DNA from: Candidatus Binatia bacterium
Lineage (GTDB): Bacteria; Desulfobacterota; Binatia; Bin18
Length of the DNA stretch: 64,000 bases
NCBI GenBank assembly: GCA_022826945.1
Contig: JAJDTY010000086.1
Coordinates: 32,810 to 96,809 of the forward strand
Reading direction: 5' to 3'
In this document: positions 51,602 to 60,507 of the stretch, piece after piece
How the letters are laid out: each line of letters begins with the position of its first letter
How positions within the stretch are numbered: position 1 is the first letter of the stretch
Notes under the pieces: model-generated
Told to the model about the DNA's origin: nothing
The model's database searches: none
Seen by the model: only the letters and a program-made list of their open reading frames with translations
Position numbers and translations under genes: made by a program

Positions 51602-53296
51602 CTAGGCACCGTGCCGGAGCAGCTTGCCAGGAATATTACCCGTATTCTGGTCATTCTCCAGCGTCATCTCGCCGTTCACCAGAACCGCCCGGTAACCTTT
51701 GGCCTTCTGCACCCGGCGCCATTCCTTGCCCGGCAGATCGTGGGCCACTTCCATAGGCAAGGTTTCCAGGTTGTCGTAGTCGTAAACCACGATATCGGCC
51801 GGCGCGCCTTCGCGCAGCACACCACGGTCCCTAAAGCCCGCACAGGCCGCCGGCATAGCGCTCAGCCGCCAGTGGACCTCTTCCAGACTCATGATATTCA
51901 GGTCACGGACTATCCGCGTAATCGCTTCCGTGGAATAGCGTCCACCGCAGAAGAACTTGGTGTGGGCGCCACCATCCGAGACCCCCAGTATCGAGGAGTC
52001 TGGGGTGACGAGTTCCTGGAGGTATTCATTCTTCGAACCCACGGACGGGGTGAAGAAGGTCGTCTCCATGTTATCGGCCAGGGCCAGGTCGAGCATGGCA
52101 TCCACGGGATGCTTGCCTTCCTTCTCACCCGCTTCACGCAGGGTCAGATTCTCCAGATGCTTCATGTCTGCGCGCTTTACATCAAGAATAATGACGTCGT
52201 CAAACGAGCTGGTGACCGCGCCGGTGGGGTCATTCTTGAGGGCCGGGCGGCGGGCCGGGTCTGCCAACTTCGCCTTCCGTTCTTCCACCGTCCCCAGCGT
52301 CGCTTCCCGCCACGCCGGATCGTCGTCCCACAAATTCCAGTCGGTAAAGGTAAAGGTAAAACCGGCGTCGGTTGAGATTGTCTGGCCGTAGATGCGCAGG
52401 CCCTTTTGGCGGCAGCGTTCGATCCAGGCCAACAGATTCCGGTGACGGCTGGGATCAGCGTCCTGAACCTGGATGACGTTATACAGAATCGGCCGTCCAC
52501 TCACCTGGGCCAGTTCTTCGTAGTGGCTTTCAATAACTTCCATCGGCGCCACACTGGGGATGAGCGACATCTGGATGAAACCTTCGTTGCGGTCACCTAA
52601 CACCTTGGCGAGTTCCAGACAGGTTTCGTTGTGCATGATATCGGTCGGCATGGGCGTGCCGTCATAGTCACACTGTACGCTGTCTTCCCCAAAACGTTGA
52701 GCCGACCAGCCACAACCACCCGCGTCCATGCCTTCGTGCAGTAATCGTACCATCTCCCGGTGTTCATCGTCCGTCGGCATCCGCCCCGACTTCGCCTCCT
52801 CGCGTCCCATCACCCACACCATCAGGGGGGCAATGGGTATATATGGCAGAATGTTGAGCCCTTTGGGCGTACGTTCCACACTGTCCAGGAATTCCGGGAA
52901 GGTGACCCAGTCCCAGGGCATCCCGGCCTTCATCGACTCGTACGGAATCGCCTCCGTCCGGGTCATAGTGCGCATGGCCCGCTCCTGATCTTCGGGCTGT
53001 ACAGGGGCAAAGCCAAAGCCGCAGTTTCCAATCACCACGGAGGTAATGCCGTGCCAGCCCGAAATCGTCAGATACGGGTCCCAAAACAACTGTGCGTCGT
53101 AATGGGTGTGCAGATCGATAAAGCCCGGCACAACCATATGCCCTTCCGCATCCAAGGTGTTCGTCCCCTGGTGCGATTGCAGGCGGCCGATCTTCGCAAT
53201 CCTGCCGTCTTTCACACCAATGTCACCTCGATAGCGCGGTAGTCGCGTCCCATCGATGATCATTCCATCTTTGATCACGAGATCATATTCCGGCAT
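51602..53296 (-). CDS. N-acyl-D-amino-acid deacylase-type amidohydrolase, copy 2
   Basis: A 564-residue paralogue of the gene at 49665, nearly identical from MPEYDLVIKDGM to the end, with differences concentrated around residues 255-275 (APMEVIESHYEELAQVSGR against GFEEIEQKYEELALASGR) and a one-residue insertion near 449. The metal-binding blocks are unchanged, so both copies should be active. AAAGGAGGGGCATT precedes the ATG. The 209 bp upstream to the VWA gene hold no obvious gene. Divergence in the region named may alter substrate choice. Confidence 0.9.
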   Translation of the reverse strand: MPEYDLVIKDGMIIDGTRLPRYRGDIGVKDGRIAKIGRLQSHQGTNTLDAEGHMVVPGFIDLHTHYDAQLFWDPYLTISGWHGITSVVIGNCGFGFAPVQPEDQERAMRTMTRTEAIPYESMKAGMPWDWVTFPEFLDSVERTPKGLNILPYIPIAPLMVWVMGREEAKSGRMPTDDEHREMVRLLHEGMDAGGCGWSAQRFGEDSVQCDYDGTPMPTDIMHNETCLELAKVLGDRNEGFIQMSLIPSVAPMEVIESHYEELAQVSGRPILYNVIQVQDADPSRHRNLLAWIERCRQKGLRIYGQTISTDAGFTFTFTDWNLWDDDPAWREATLGTVEERKAKLADPARRPALKNDPTGAVTSSFDDVIILDVKRADMKHLENLTLREAGEKEGKHPVDAMLDLALADNMETTFFTPSVGSKNEYLQELVTPDSSILGVSDGGAHTKFFCGGRYSTEAITRIVRDLNIMSLEEVHWRLSAMPAACAGFRDRGVLREGAPADIVVYDYDNLETLPMEVAHDLPGKEWRRVQKAKGYRAVLVNGEMTLENDQNTGNIPGKLLRHGA

Positions 53297-53505
53297 AATG
53301 CCCCTCCTTTAGGAATTGGAATTTCTGCTCGCGATCCTTCGGATTTGATCGGAGCCTACTCGACCCCATACTGCTAAAACTGACAAGTTACAAGGCTTTT
53401 GGGAAACTTTTTGACCGTTTTTCCTCGTTTTCCCACTGACTTTTCTCCATCTGCCCTACTTTTTCCCGTGACGGCGGACAAACGGAACCGCGCGGCCTGA
53501 AGGGT

Positions 53506-56178
53506 TTACTCGGACAATTGCATCCGGATATGGCGCTGGTAGATCTTAGGCAGCTCTAACGGGAGGGACGGGATGTCCTCCAGGACCATATAACGTGACG
53601 GCGGACACATCTCGCGCAGATAATCATGGCCGCCCTTATCAATCGTCAGACAGAACGACATGATATTCTCACGCTCGGCCTCGCGCAGGGCCATCATGGT
53701 ATCGCGCAGGCCGTACATCGGTGCGTTTTCGTCTCGGCCATAGTCCGCATCTTCAGGAAATCCATCGCTCAGGAGGACAAGAATTTTCGCACGGCTGGCA
53801 ACGTCTTTGAGTTTGCGGGTCGCATGCCGAACGGCCGCGCCCATACGCGTACTGCGCTGGGGCTCCAACCCGCTGATACGGCCTTTGACATCATCCGACA
53901 GCTTCTCGCCAAACGCTTTGACCGGATAAAATTCGATATTATACCGCCCGGCGCTGGAAAAGCCGTAGACCGCGTAGGCATCACCGATTTCCTCCAGGGC
54001 GGCAGACAATACCACAACCGCCTCTTTGAGGACGTCGATCACCCGGAGGCCGCTCGTTTCGCTATCTCCGTTGTCCGTTTCCTTCTGAATCCTGGCATCG
54101 GTCGAAGCACTCAGGTCCAGGAGAAAGAGGGCGGCAACATCCCGCTCCAGCGGCTGTCTGGCCGCGTATAGTCGTGTGGACGGCGCAACCCCGGTGTGCA
54201 GATCAACCCGAGCCGCTACGGCCGCGTCCAGGTCTATCACCTCGCCATCTTCCAGCCCCTTGACCAACCGGAACATCTTGGGCCGAAGTTGTTGGAACTC
54301 ACGTTTAATATTGGGAATGACCTCGCTATAGCGGGTGAGCGTACTCTCAAAGAAGCCGCCCCGGTCGCCGGTCAGTGGGACTTCGTGGAGTTCGCACCAG
54401 CGGGCGCGGTAGTCTTCGATCAGAAAATCCCACTCGTCATAGACATAGCGGACTCCCACGACAGAATGCCGGCGACGCAGTTGCTCCTTTTTGCGTTCTT
54501 CCTGTTCGGCTGCGTCCTCCTCGGAGTCCAGCGCATCCAGGGGCATCCCATGGATGGAGGCCGGCCGGGTCTGACGGATCTTTTTCTGTTTTTGATGCTG
54601 GCGCAGCGTCAAAAGAATCCGCTGCAGAACGGCCTGCTCCCGTTCAGACAGCTCGGGTTCGCCCGTCCCTTGCATCATCCTGTCCGGTGCGCCGGTCGGA
54701 ACCTCCTCGTCTTTTTGCTGCCTCGATAGCTGCGACGCATATTCGGGCAGGGAAGCATACAACTCGGTGGCCATGAGCAGGCAGCCCGCCACCGTGGCGT
54801 CGTGCTCCCAACCGGGTTTCAGCGCTGCGTTCAAATACGGCAAGATCGACTGAATCAGGGGCGGCAGAGTGCGGGTCTGTGACGTGGCCCAGGCTAGGTC
54901 TTTTTGCAGTCCGGGATATGCCTCTGCCAGACAAGCGTTGATCCGTTGGCCTTCGACGAACATGAACAACGCCTCAATCTGTTCGGGCTTGGGAAAGAGC
55001 TTGCAATAGGCAGCCAGGTCCCGTGGCAGGTGCCCATTCGCCTCGGCCCGTTCCTGGACAAATGCCGGCACCTGCGACCAGATGTCGGCAATGGAGAGAT
55101 CGTAGGTCCCAAACTCGACCCGTCCCGCCTGATGGGCGGCAAACATGCAATACAGCCGAAAGTTTTCCTCAAAAGTCGAAAACAGGTCAATGCTGGCCGG
55201 CAAGGGGAGAAACTCATCTTCGTCTTCAACAATCGCAAACGGAGGTGGGAAGGAGACCTCCCCGATTTCTTGAATACTGACCGCCTCCCCACACAGCATA
55301 TGCATGAACTTCACCAACGCACTATGCACTTCGGAGAGCAGCACGGCCGGCGACTCATGCCGCAAGACCTGGAAACTGGTCCGGGACTCCAGGGTGAAAA
55401 ACGCTTCTGCGGCGTGCGGATTGCGCTGCGCGATCTCTTCTCCGGTTTGAATCCAGGTCAACACTCCCTCGGCGCCGACTTCTTCATAGGCGCGGGATAG
55501 GGTCCGAAAGAGACGGGCAATCCCGGCAGGAAAAATACGGGCGAGTTCGGCAATCCGCTCCAATACGGACAGTTGTTGGTTCGGCGCCAAGCTCTTGAGC
55601 GTGGGCTCCAGAAACGGAATCACGGCCGGCAGCGGTTCCGGATCAAAGGCAGCAACCGGCTGGAGGCAACGCAGCAACACATTCCGTAATGGCTCTGGGA
55701 TAGTGACCAGGGCTTGAGGGAGGACGTGGTAAATGCCCGCGGCGGCAGCACGCGAATGATACACGGCGGCCCGGCCCAGACGATAGACGCTAATCCGTTC
55801 CGAGCGGTCCAGGGCGGTCAGGCCATCCGGGAAACGCACAAAATCGGTCTCTCCACTGACTACTTCAATATCCAGCAGAAAACGGACCCATTCGAGCATC
55901 TCCAGCCGGGACAATACCGGCAAAAGTGTAGGAGTTGCCGCGAACATGGCCGAGGCGAGCGTTTCCCCACGCACGCCCAGCGTTGCACTCACGTGCTGGC
56001 CCTGTTGGACCCATTCCTGGAGGAGTTCTTCCTTCAACCATACCTGGACAACAGGCTGTTCTATCCGAGTTAGCGCAGCGAGTAAGGTCGAGTATTGCGT
56101 GGAAGAGAGTCCCTCCAATGCGGCTTGGAACTGCTGCTGGTCTTTTTCTTCAAGGGTTTTGGGATCGAAATTGGTCAT
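53506..56178 (-). CDS. VWA-domain protein, NorD/CbbO-like
   Basis: An 890-residue cytosolic protein. The last 230 residues form a von Willebrand A domain: ALFLLDLSASTDARIQKET is the MIDAS D-x-S-x-S, GFSSAGRYNIEFYPVKAF follows, and ILVLLSDGFPEDADYGRDE completes the metal site. The rest is a long helical region with HEAT-like leucine-rich segments and a Lys/Arg/Gln-rich linker (about 520-570). NorD and CbbO proteins work with a MoxR-type AAA+ ATPase to insert metals or activate enzymes; no such ATPase is present in this window. Confidence 0.85.
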   Translation of the reverse strand: MTNFDPKTLEEKDQQQFQAALEGLSSTQYSTLLAALTRIEQPVVQVWLKEELLQEWVQQGQHVSATLGVRGETLASAMFAATPTLLPVLSRLEMLEWVRFLLDIEVVSGETDFVRFPDGLTALDRSERISVYRLGRAAVYHSRAAAAGIYHVLPQALVTIPEPLRNVLLRCLQPVAAFDPEPLPAVIPFLEPTLKSLAPNQQLSVLERIAELARIFPAGIARLFRTLSRAYEEVGAEGVLTWIQTGEEIAQRNPHAAEAFFTLESRTSFQVLRHESPAVLLSEVHSALVKFMHMLCGEAVSIQEIGEVSFPPPFAIVEDEDEFLPLPASIDLFSTFEENFRLYCMFAAHQAGRVEFGTYDLSIADIWSQVPAFVQERAEANGHLPRDLAAYCKLFPKPEQIEALFMFVEGQRINACLAEAYPGLQKDLAWATSQTRTLPPLIQSILPYLNAALKPGWEHDATVAGCLLMATELYASLPEYASQLSRQQKDEEVPTGAPDRMMQGTGEPELSEREQAVLQRILLTLRQHQKQKKIRQTRPASIHGMPLDALDSEEDAAEQEERKKEQLRRRHSVVGVRYVYDEWDFLIEDYRARWCELHEVPLTGDRGGFFESTLTRYSEVIPNIKREFQQLRPKMFRLVKGLEDGEVIDLDAAVAARVDLHTGVAPSTRLYAARQPLERDVAALFLLDLSASTDARIQKETDNGDSETSGLRVIDVLKEAVVVLSAALEEIGDAYAVYGFSSAGRYNIEFYPVKAFGEKLSDDVKGRISGLEPQRSTRMGAAVRHATRKLKDVASRAKILVLLSDGFPEDADYGRDENAPMYGLRDTMMALREAERENIMSFCLTIDKGGHDYLREMCPPSRYMVLEDIPSLPLELPKIYQRHIRMQLSE

Positions 56179-56286
56179 AGTCCTGCCTGTTCTCCCACGA
56201 TTCGGAGGTACGGGAGAAGCCGCAAACCTTTCTCTGCTGTATCGGAGGGCGCCCGCCAGAGCAAGCAGGCAGCAGGAACATATCCC

Positions 56287-57357
56287 TTACCAATGGGCAA
56301 GAATTTTTTCTCCGAACGTTGTTACAAATTCTTCAAAGGCATCAAAGGTCGGAATAAAAGTGACCTGTCGGACTCCCGCCCGCTCCAGACTCCGAAGCCG
56401 TTCCAGTAGGGCCCCGGGTCGGGCCGTCAAGGTGGTCGCCTGAACGACTTCTGGCGTCACAAATCGGGCTTCTTCTTCCCGGACATATAAACAGTGGCCG
56501 TCGTGCAGGTCAAAATAGTACGCATCCTTGTCTTGGAGACGTTGCTCCATAAACGCTTTGTATTGGGCGAAAACTGAGCGAAGGGGAACCGGGGCGGCTT
56601 CCGGCTCCTTGAGCGTTTCATACAATGAATGCAGGGCGACGGTTGCCCACGGGCCGGCCTGTGCTCTGACTCGCTCAGAATCCAGTTCTTCGTTCGGACC
56701 CAGCAGACAGGCCGTGGTAAAGAGCACACGGTCTACATGGTCCGTATTCTTTCCAGCTTTCTCAATACCGGCCTTGACCTGGCGCCAGGCAGTATCAAAG
56801 CCTTCGACAGTATTAGTCCGTGAGGTCAGCCAGCCGTCGCCCAACTCACCGGCTAGTCTCATAGCCCGTGGGGCGTTGGCCGCCACATAAATGGGAATTG
56901 GTTCGGACGTGTTAATAAACGCGTAATCCTGATGAAAAAACTTGATGCGGCGCGTCTCCGCTCTCTCTTGATACGCGACCTCCTGGTTGCTCAGCAGGCC
57001 ACGCAGGGTCGCTATATACTCGCGCAGCTCGCGCAAAGAACAGGGCGGCAGCCCCATCGCCCGCCTTGCGCTGTTGCCGGTCCCCAGCCCGAGGATGACT
57101 CGTCCGGGGGCAAGCTGGTTGACCGTGGCAATGGCATGGGCAGTCACGGGCGCACTGCGCGTTCCGACTACTGCCACCCCGGTTCCGAGCGTGACTCGGC
57201 TGGTGTGCTGCGCTATCAACCCCAAACATAGATATACATCCCCGGCCATCATGGGCGAGTCTTCCACCCACACATGGGTGAAGCCTTTTGCCTCAGCCAG
57301 CTTGGCGTGATCGACACAGCGGTCCGGTTTGGGAAATACGAGTACGCCGAAATCCAT
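56287..57357 (-). CDS. LLM-class oxidoreductase (methylene-H4MPT reductase-like)
   Basis: A 356-residue luciferase-like enzyme of the F420-dependent-reductase branch: MDFGVLVFPKPDRCVDHAKL at the start, VTLGTGVAVVGTRSAPVTAH, PGRVILGLGTGNSARRAMGL and PIYVAANAPRAMRLAGELGD. This branch is distinct from the two EHHF-type LLM proteins of the window. The cofactor (F420 or FMN) cannot be decided by eye. GAGGAGGAAGG precedes the ATG. It is divergent from the VOC gene at 57518, with 160 bp between. Confidence 0.85.
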   Translation of the reverse strand: MDFGVLVFPKPDRCVDHAKLAEAKGFTHVWVEDSPMMAGDVYLCLGLIAQHTSRVTLGTGVAVVGTRSAPVTAHAIATVNQLAPGRVILGLGTGNSARRAMGLPPCSLRELREYIATLRGLLSNQEVAYQERAETRRIKFFHQDYAFINTSEPIPIYVAANAPRAMRLAGELGDGWLTSRTNTVEGFDTAWRQVKAGIEKAGKNTDHVDRVLFTTACLLGPNEELDSERVRAQAGPWATVALHSLYETLKEPEAAPVPLRSVFAQYKAFMEQRLQDKDAYYFDLHDGHCLYVREEEARFVTPEVVQATTLTARPGALLERLRSLERAGVRQVTFIPTFDAFEEFVTTFGEKILAHW

Positions 57358-57517
57358 ACCTTCCTCCTCAGTATCCGGCCAAGAGAGCCTACTCGGCCGG
57401 CTCGCCGTGTGTCAATGAGAAGCGCGAGGGAGGTGGTTTTCTCGGTTTCTTTCCCGCGGAAGCTGTGGTAGACCAAAAAAAGTAGCGAACCCACAGCGGA
57501 TAAAGGAGGGCTCGGTC

Positions 57518-58054
57518 ATGACAAAGAAAGGCTTTTCTCATATTGGACTGTCAACGCTCGACTTGGATAAGACGCGCGAGTTTTACGAAGACATTCTGGG
57601 CTTCAAGCCGGTTCGCTGCGACACCATCAAGATCAAAGAAGGGGGTCATATTCGGCATATCTTTTTTGATACGGGTCGAGACCAGTTACTCGCTTTTATG
57701 GAAGCCAAGGGCATCCCCGGTGTTCCGGTCGAGTACGACGCCGGTATCAACCGGGGGCTCGGTGTCCCGAGCGCCTTCTACCACTTCGCTTTTGAGGCAG
57801 GTACGGAAGCGGCGCTCGAAGAAAAACAACGAGAACTGCGGGATAAAGGCGTTGAGGTCTCAGAAGTCGTCGATCATGACTGGGCCAAGTCGATTTACTT
57901 TAAGGATCCCAACGGCATGCAGATGGAATACTGCTGCTTCACCCGGGACTTTCACGATGAGGATGCGGTCATGACCGAGCGTTTTGAAGCGCCCATTGCC
58001 GCGCTTGGTTTGGAAGAGACACCCGATATCGTTTCCACCAATCCGCCGAGCTAA
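57518..58054 (+). CDS. VOC-family protein (glyoxalase/dioxygenase fold)
   Basis: A 178-residue vicinal-oxygen-chelate protein. Two paired beta-alpha-beta-beta-beta units: FSHIGLSTLDLDKTREFYED with the first metal His, and FYHFAFEAGTEAALEEKQRE with the second, closing with KSIYFKDPNGMQMEYC, where the Glu is the third ligand. It could be an extradiol dioxygenase, isomerase or glutathione-type lyase. AAGGAGGGC precedes the ATG. Convergent with the HpaB-type gene across a strong hairpin. Confidence 0.87.
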   Translation: MTKKGFSHIGLSTLDLDKTREFYEDILGFKPVRCDTIKIKEGGHIRHIFFDTGRDQLLAFMEAKGIPGVPVEYDAGINRGLGVPSAFYHFAFEAGTEAALEEKQRELRDKGVEVSEVVDHDWAKSIYFKDPNGMQMEYCCFTRDFHDEDAVMTERFEAPIAALGLEETPDIVSTNPPS

Positions 58055-58071
58055 TCTCTCACATCATTCAT

Positions 58072-58107
58072 GACGCGCGGGGCAACCTCGTTGGCACCCC
58101 GCGCGTC
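58072..58107. terminator. Bidirectional hairpin between convergent genes
   Basis: GACGCGCGGGG (58072-58082) pairs perfectly with CCCCGCGCGTC (58097-58107), with a further CAAC/GTTG stem inside the loop. It lies between the stops of the VOC gene and the HpaB-type gene. There is no T-run on either side, so strength as an intrinsic terminator is uncertain. Confidence 0.55.
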
Positions 58108-59552
58108 TAATCTTCGCCCTTCCCCTCCGCCAACATTCTCTCCACCATCGCCTTATAGCCTTTCACTGCGGGCGAGTGATAAAAACGCGACCGGGTGAAC
58201 GTAGGGTCACCCGCGTAGAACCATTCGTACTGCAACTGCCGGCTGCCAAACTGCTCCCCCAACATATCCCAGGCTAGCTTGAAGAGTTGCACCCGATTTC
58301 GCGCCGGCAGGTTTTTACCCTGGAGATAGCGTTCGAGATAGGGCGCAATCTCCGGGTTCTGCAAATCCCCTTCCGTGGGAGTCATGATCAGCCCGCTGCC
58401 GCTGACCTGTCGAATCACTTCAGCCGCCCGCATCTGCGCCTGAGGAATAAACACCCACAGCGAGGCCGCAAGCGAACGGAGCGAGCCGCCTTCTTTATGG
58501 TTGGTGACAACATTGTGAGCCGCCGCCCGCAGCAGGCCATTAGCAATTTCAACATGGGCCACCAACTCGCCAAGCTGGGACTGGACATGCTGCGCCTTGG
58601 TCCGGCCGATTGCCTCAGCCACGGTACAGGCCAGCCCGGCCATGAAACGGAGCTTGACGGTGCCGCGAATAACCGCCTGGAGCAGGGCATAGCCGGGCGC
58701 CCGGCCAAGGATGTAGTTGGAAGCCTCGATATCGCCGTTGATAAACACCCGCTCCCAGGGCACCTCGACTGTATCAAAAATTGCGAGGGCATCTTCTTCA
58801 TCGAAGCGGTACGACAATGGGCGGTCAAACCGACTCCGGCCCGTGTTATAGGCCTCACGACAGATAAACTTGAGGCCCGGAGTATCCATGGGAACGGCAA
58901 AGCAGAGGGTATAGGCTTCTTCTCCCGGCTTGCGCGGATAGAACGGTCCCACCCAGAGCTCATTGGAAAAAGGGGCGAGCGTGGAAAGCATCCGGGCACC
59001 GCTGACCACGATGCCGTTGTCCGTCTCGCGCACTACGTGCAAAGCCGCCTCTGGATCACGTTGTTCTGCCGGTCCTTTTGAGCGGTCGATCTGGGGGTCA
59101 ACCAGCGTATGGGTCAGGCACCAGTCCTGATCCCGACAGGCTTCGTAATAGCGAATGGTATTCTCACCAAAGCGGGGCTCACGTTGACCGATAAACGGCG
59201 CAGCAATCGCCGCGTCGGTCACCAGAGCGTTCATAAAGTCCGGCATGCGGCCCATCAAGCCACAGGTCACCTCCGCCCGAAATTCCTCGGCACGGACGCG
59301 TCGCTCGACATCTTCAACATTGTCCGCCATCAGAAAGGAGAGCCCGACCGGTTGGCCATCCTTGGGTGATGGGTAGGTCAGCGGGGGTTGGTGTGCGGGC
59401 TCGTGTTGGAGGTCGTACAGAGAGGCAATGGTATCCACCACGCCTTGGAACGGCGGATAGGTCGTCACATCTTTGACTCGCTCGCCATTCACATAAATGC
59501 TCCGCCCATCCCGCAAACTTTCTCGGTATTCTGCACCGGTCCGAATGCCCAT
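58107..59552 (-). CDS. 4-hydroxyphenylacetate 3-hydroxylase (HpaB)-family flavin monooxygenase
   Basis: A 481-residue protein of the HpaB group. It starts with the usual TGAEYRESLRDGRSIYVNGE, has QDWCLTHTLVDPQIDRSKGP and GIVVSGARMLSTLAPFSNEL in the acyl-CoA-dehydrogenase-like core, DTVEVPWERVFINGD in the middle and a helical domain with AQHVQSQLGELVAHVEIANG. It uses FADH2 from a separate reductase (not present here) to hydroxylate a phenol. Last gene of the leftward catabolic run that begins with a Rieske gene at the right edge. Confidence 0.9.
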   Translation of the reverse strand: MGIRTGAEYRESLRDGRSIYVNGERVKDVTTYPPFQGVVDTIASLYDLQHEPAHQPPLTYPSPKDGQPVGLSFLMADNVEDVERRVRAEEFRAEVTCGLMGRMPDFMNALVTDAAIAAPFIGQREPRFGENTIRYYEACRDQDWCLTHTLVDPQIDRSKGPAEQRDPEAALHVVRETDNGIVVSGARMLSTLAPFSNELWVGPFYPRKPGEEAYTLCFAVPMDTPGLKFICREAYNTGRSRFDRPLSYRFDEEDALAIFDTVEVPWERVFINGDIEASNYILGRAPGYALLQAVIRGTVKLRFMAGLACTVAEAIGRTKAQHVQSQLGELVAHVEIANGLLRAAAHNVVTNHKEGGSLRSLAASLWVFIPQAQMRAAEVIRQVSGSGLIMTPTEGDLQNPEIAPYLERYLQGKNLPARNRVQLFKLAWDMLGEQFGSRQLQYEWFYAGDPTFTRSRFYHSPAVKGYKAMVERMLAEGKGED

Positions 59553-59617
59553 GAGTACTCCAAGTTATGGTGAGGAGAAGTGAGAGAAAATTCGTTCTGA
59601 GCAACCCTCACCCTGGT

Positions 59618-59638
59618 CCTCTCCCGGCTAGGGAGAGG
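59618..59638. repeat. CCTCTCCC hairpin repeat
   Basis: CCTCTCCC-GGCTA-GGGAGAGG, an 8-bp perfect stem, preceded by CCCTCACCCTGG. It sits between the VOC gene at 59663 and the HpaB-type gene and resembles GC-rich intergenic repeats seen in many genomes. It may modulate mRNA in the catabolic run. Confidence 0.5.
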
Positions 59639-59662
59639 GGAACGCAAAAATCACTTCTCTGC

Positions 59663-60157
59663 TTACTGCCGTAGCGAAGCAATGATGTCCGCCAGACCGC
59701 GCTCGTTCTGAGCGAATTCCAGCTTGTCCGTCCCCAGATAGGCGTTGGGCATCCCCGCATATTCTTCTATAGGGTTGTCGCAGTAGACTTCGAGTTCGTT
59801 GCCGTCCGGGTCGAGGAAGTAGACGCTCTTGGTTATCCCGTGGTTGACAGTAAAGTTCACCGGCACGTCCTTCGCCTTGAGTTCCTCATAGGCGGCCTTG
59901 AGTTCCTCTTCGCTCCGCAACCGAAAGGCAATATGGGCGAGTCCGGCCTGGTCGGGGCGGGGCAGTTCGGCGTCCGGGCCGATCTGGAAGAGGGCAATCT
60001 CGTGGTGGTCGCGGGTATGATTGGCCAAAAAGACCCCTTTAATCTCAGGCGTGTCTTTCATGACCTGCATCCCCAGCACTTCGGTGTAGAACTTCTTTGA
60101 GCGTTCAAGGTCGCGCACCTTAATCACAACATGGGCAATCCGTTCGGGGCGAATCAT
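59663..60157 (-). CDS. VOC-family protein (extradiol-dioxygenase-like)
   Basis: A 164-residue VOC protein: RIAHVVIKVRDLERSKKFYT with the first metal His, GLAHIAFRLRSEEELKAAYE with the second, and KSVYFLDPDGNELEVYCD with the metal Glu. The three ligands H, H and E in this order fit type-I extradiol dioxygenase-like or glyoxalase-like enzymes. Given the flanking Rieske and HpaB-type genes, ring cleavage or isomerisation of an aromatic product is a fair guess. AAAGGAGGTCGGT precedes the ATG; it follows the 108-residue gene by 11 bp. Confidence 0.88.
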   Translation of the reverse strand: MIRPERIAHVVIKVRDLERSKKFYTEVLGMQVMKDTPEIKGVFLANHTRDHHEIALFQIGPDAELPRPDQAGLAHIAFRLRSEEELKAAYEELKAKDVPVNFTVNHGITKSVYFLDPDGNELEVYCDNPIEEYAGMPNAYLGTDKLEFAQNERGLADIIASLRQ

Positions 60158-60168
60158 ACCGACCTCCT

Positions 60169-60495
60169 TTATTGATGTTGTGGCACAAATCGAAACGGGT
60201 CAAATGTATCATCTTCTCGCGGCTGACCAAACAGCTCGACCGCCGGCGCAATCTCGGCGAGCGAGAGGGTCATGTCCATAAGTTGCTGGGCATGGGGCGG
60301 CATGCGCTCCAGAGGGAATTGGTTGAGGTACACAAGAATGTCCTCCAGATGCGACAGCATGGCGGTGTAAAAGGCTTGAATGTCCGCCATCTCGCTCGTC
60401 TGACGTTTCTGCGTCCGCTCGGCCTCGGTAGCAAGTGCCCAGTCGAGAAAAGGCTGAAGTGTGCTGAACGTTGCGGGCCAGCCGCCCTCCGCCAT
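60169..60495 (-). CDS. 108-residue helical protein paired with Rieske oxygenase, copy 1
   Basis: A 108-residue soluble, helical protein of no known family. It shares with the protein at 62992-63318 the exact length, the layout W-x-L-x-T-E-x-E-R in the first third, AFYTAMLSHLEDILVYLNQF in the middle, and MDMTLSLAEIAPAVELFGQP near the end. Both lie directly after a Rieske oxygenase gene (12 bp gap here). I infer a small partner subunit or chaperone for the oxygenase. No Cys or metal motif suggests electron transfer by it. Confidence 0.72.
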   Translation of the reverse strand: MAEGGWPATFSTLQPFLDWALATEAERTQKRQTSEMADIQAFYTAMLSHLEDILVYLNQFPLERMPPHAQQLMDMTLSLAEIAPAVELFGQPREDDTFDPFRFVPQHQ

Positions 60496-60507
60496 CGTTG
60501 TGCTCCG

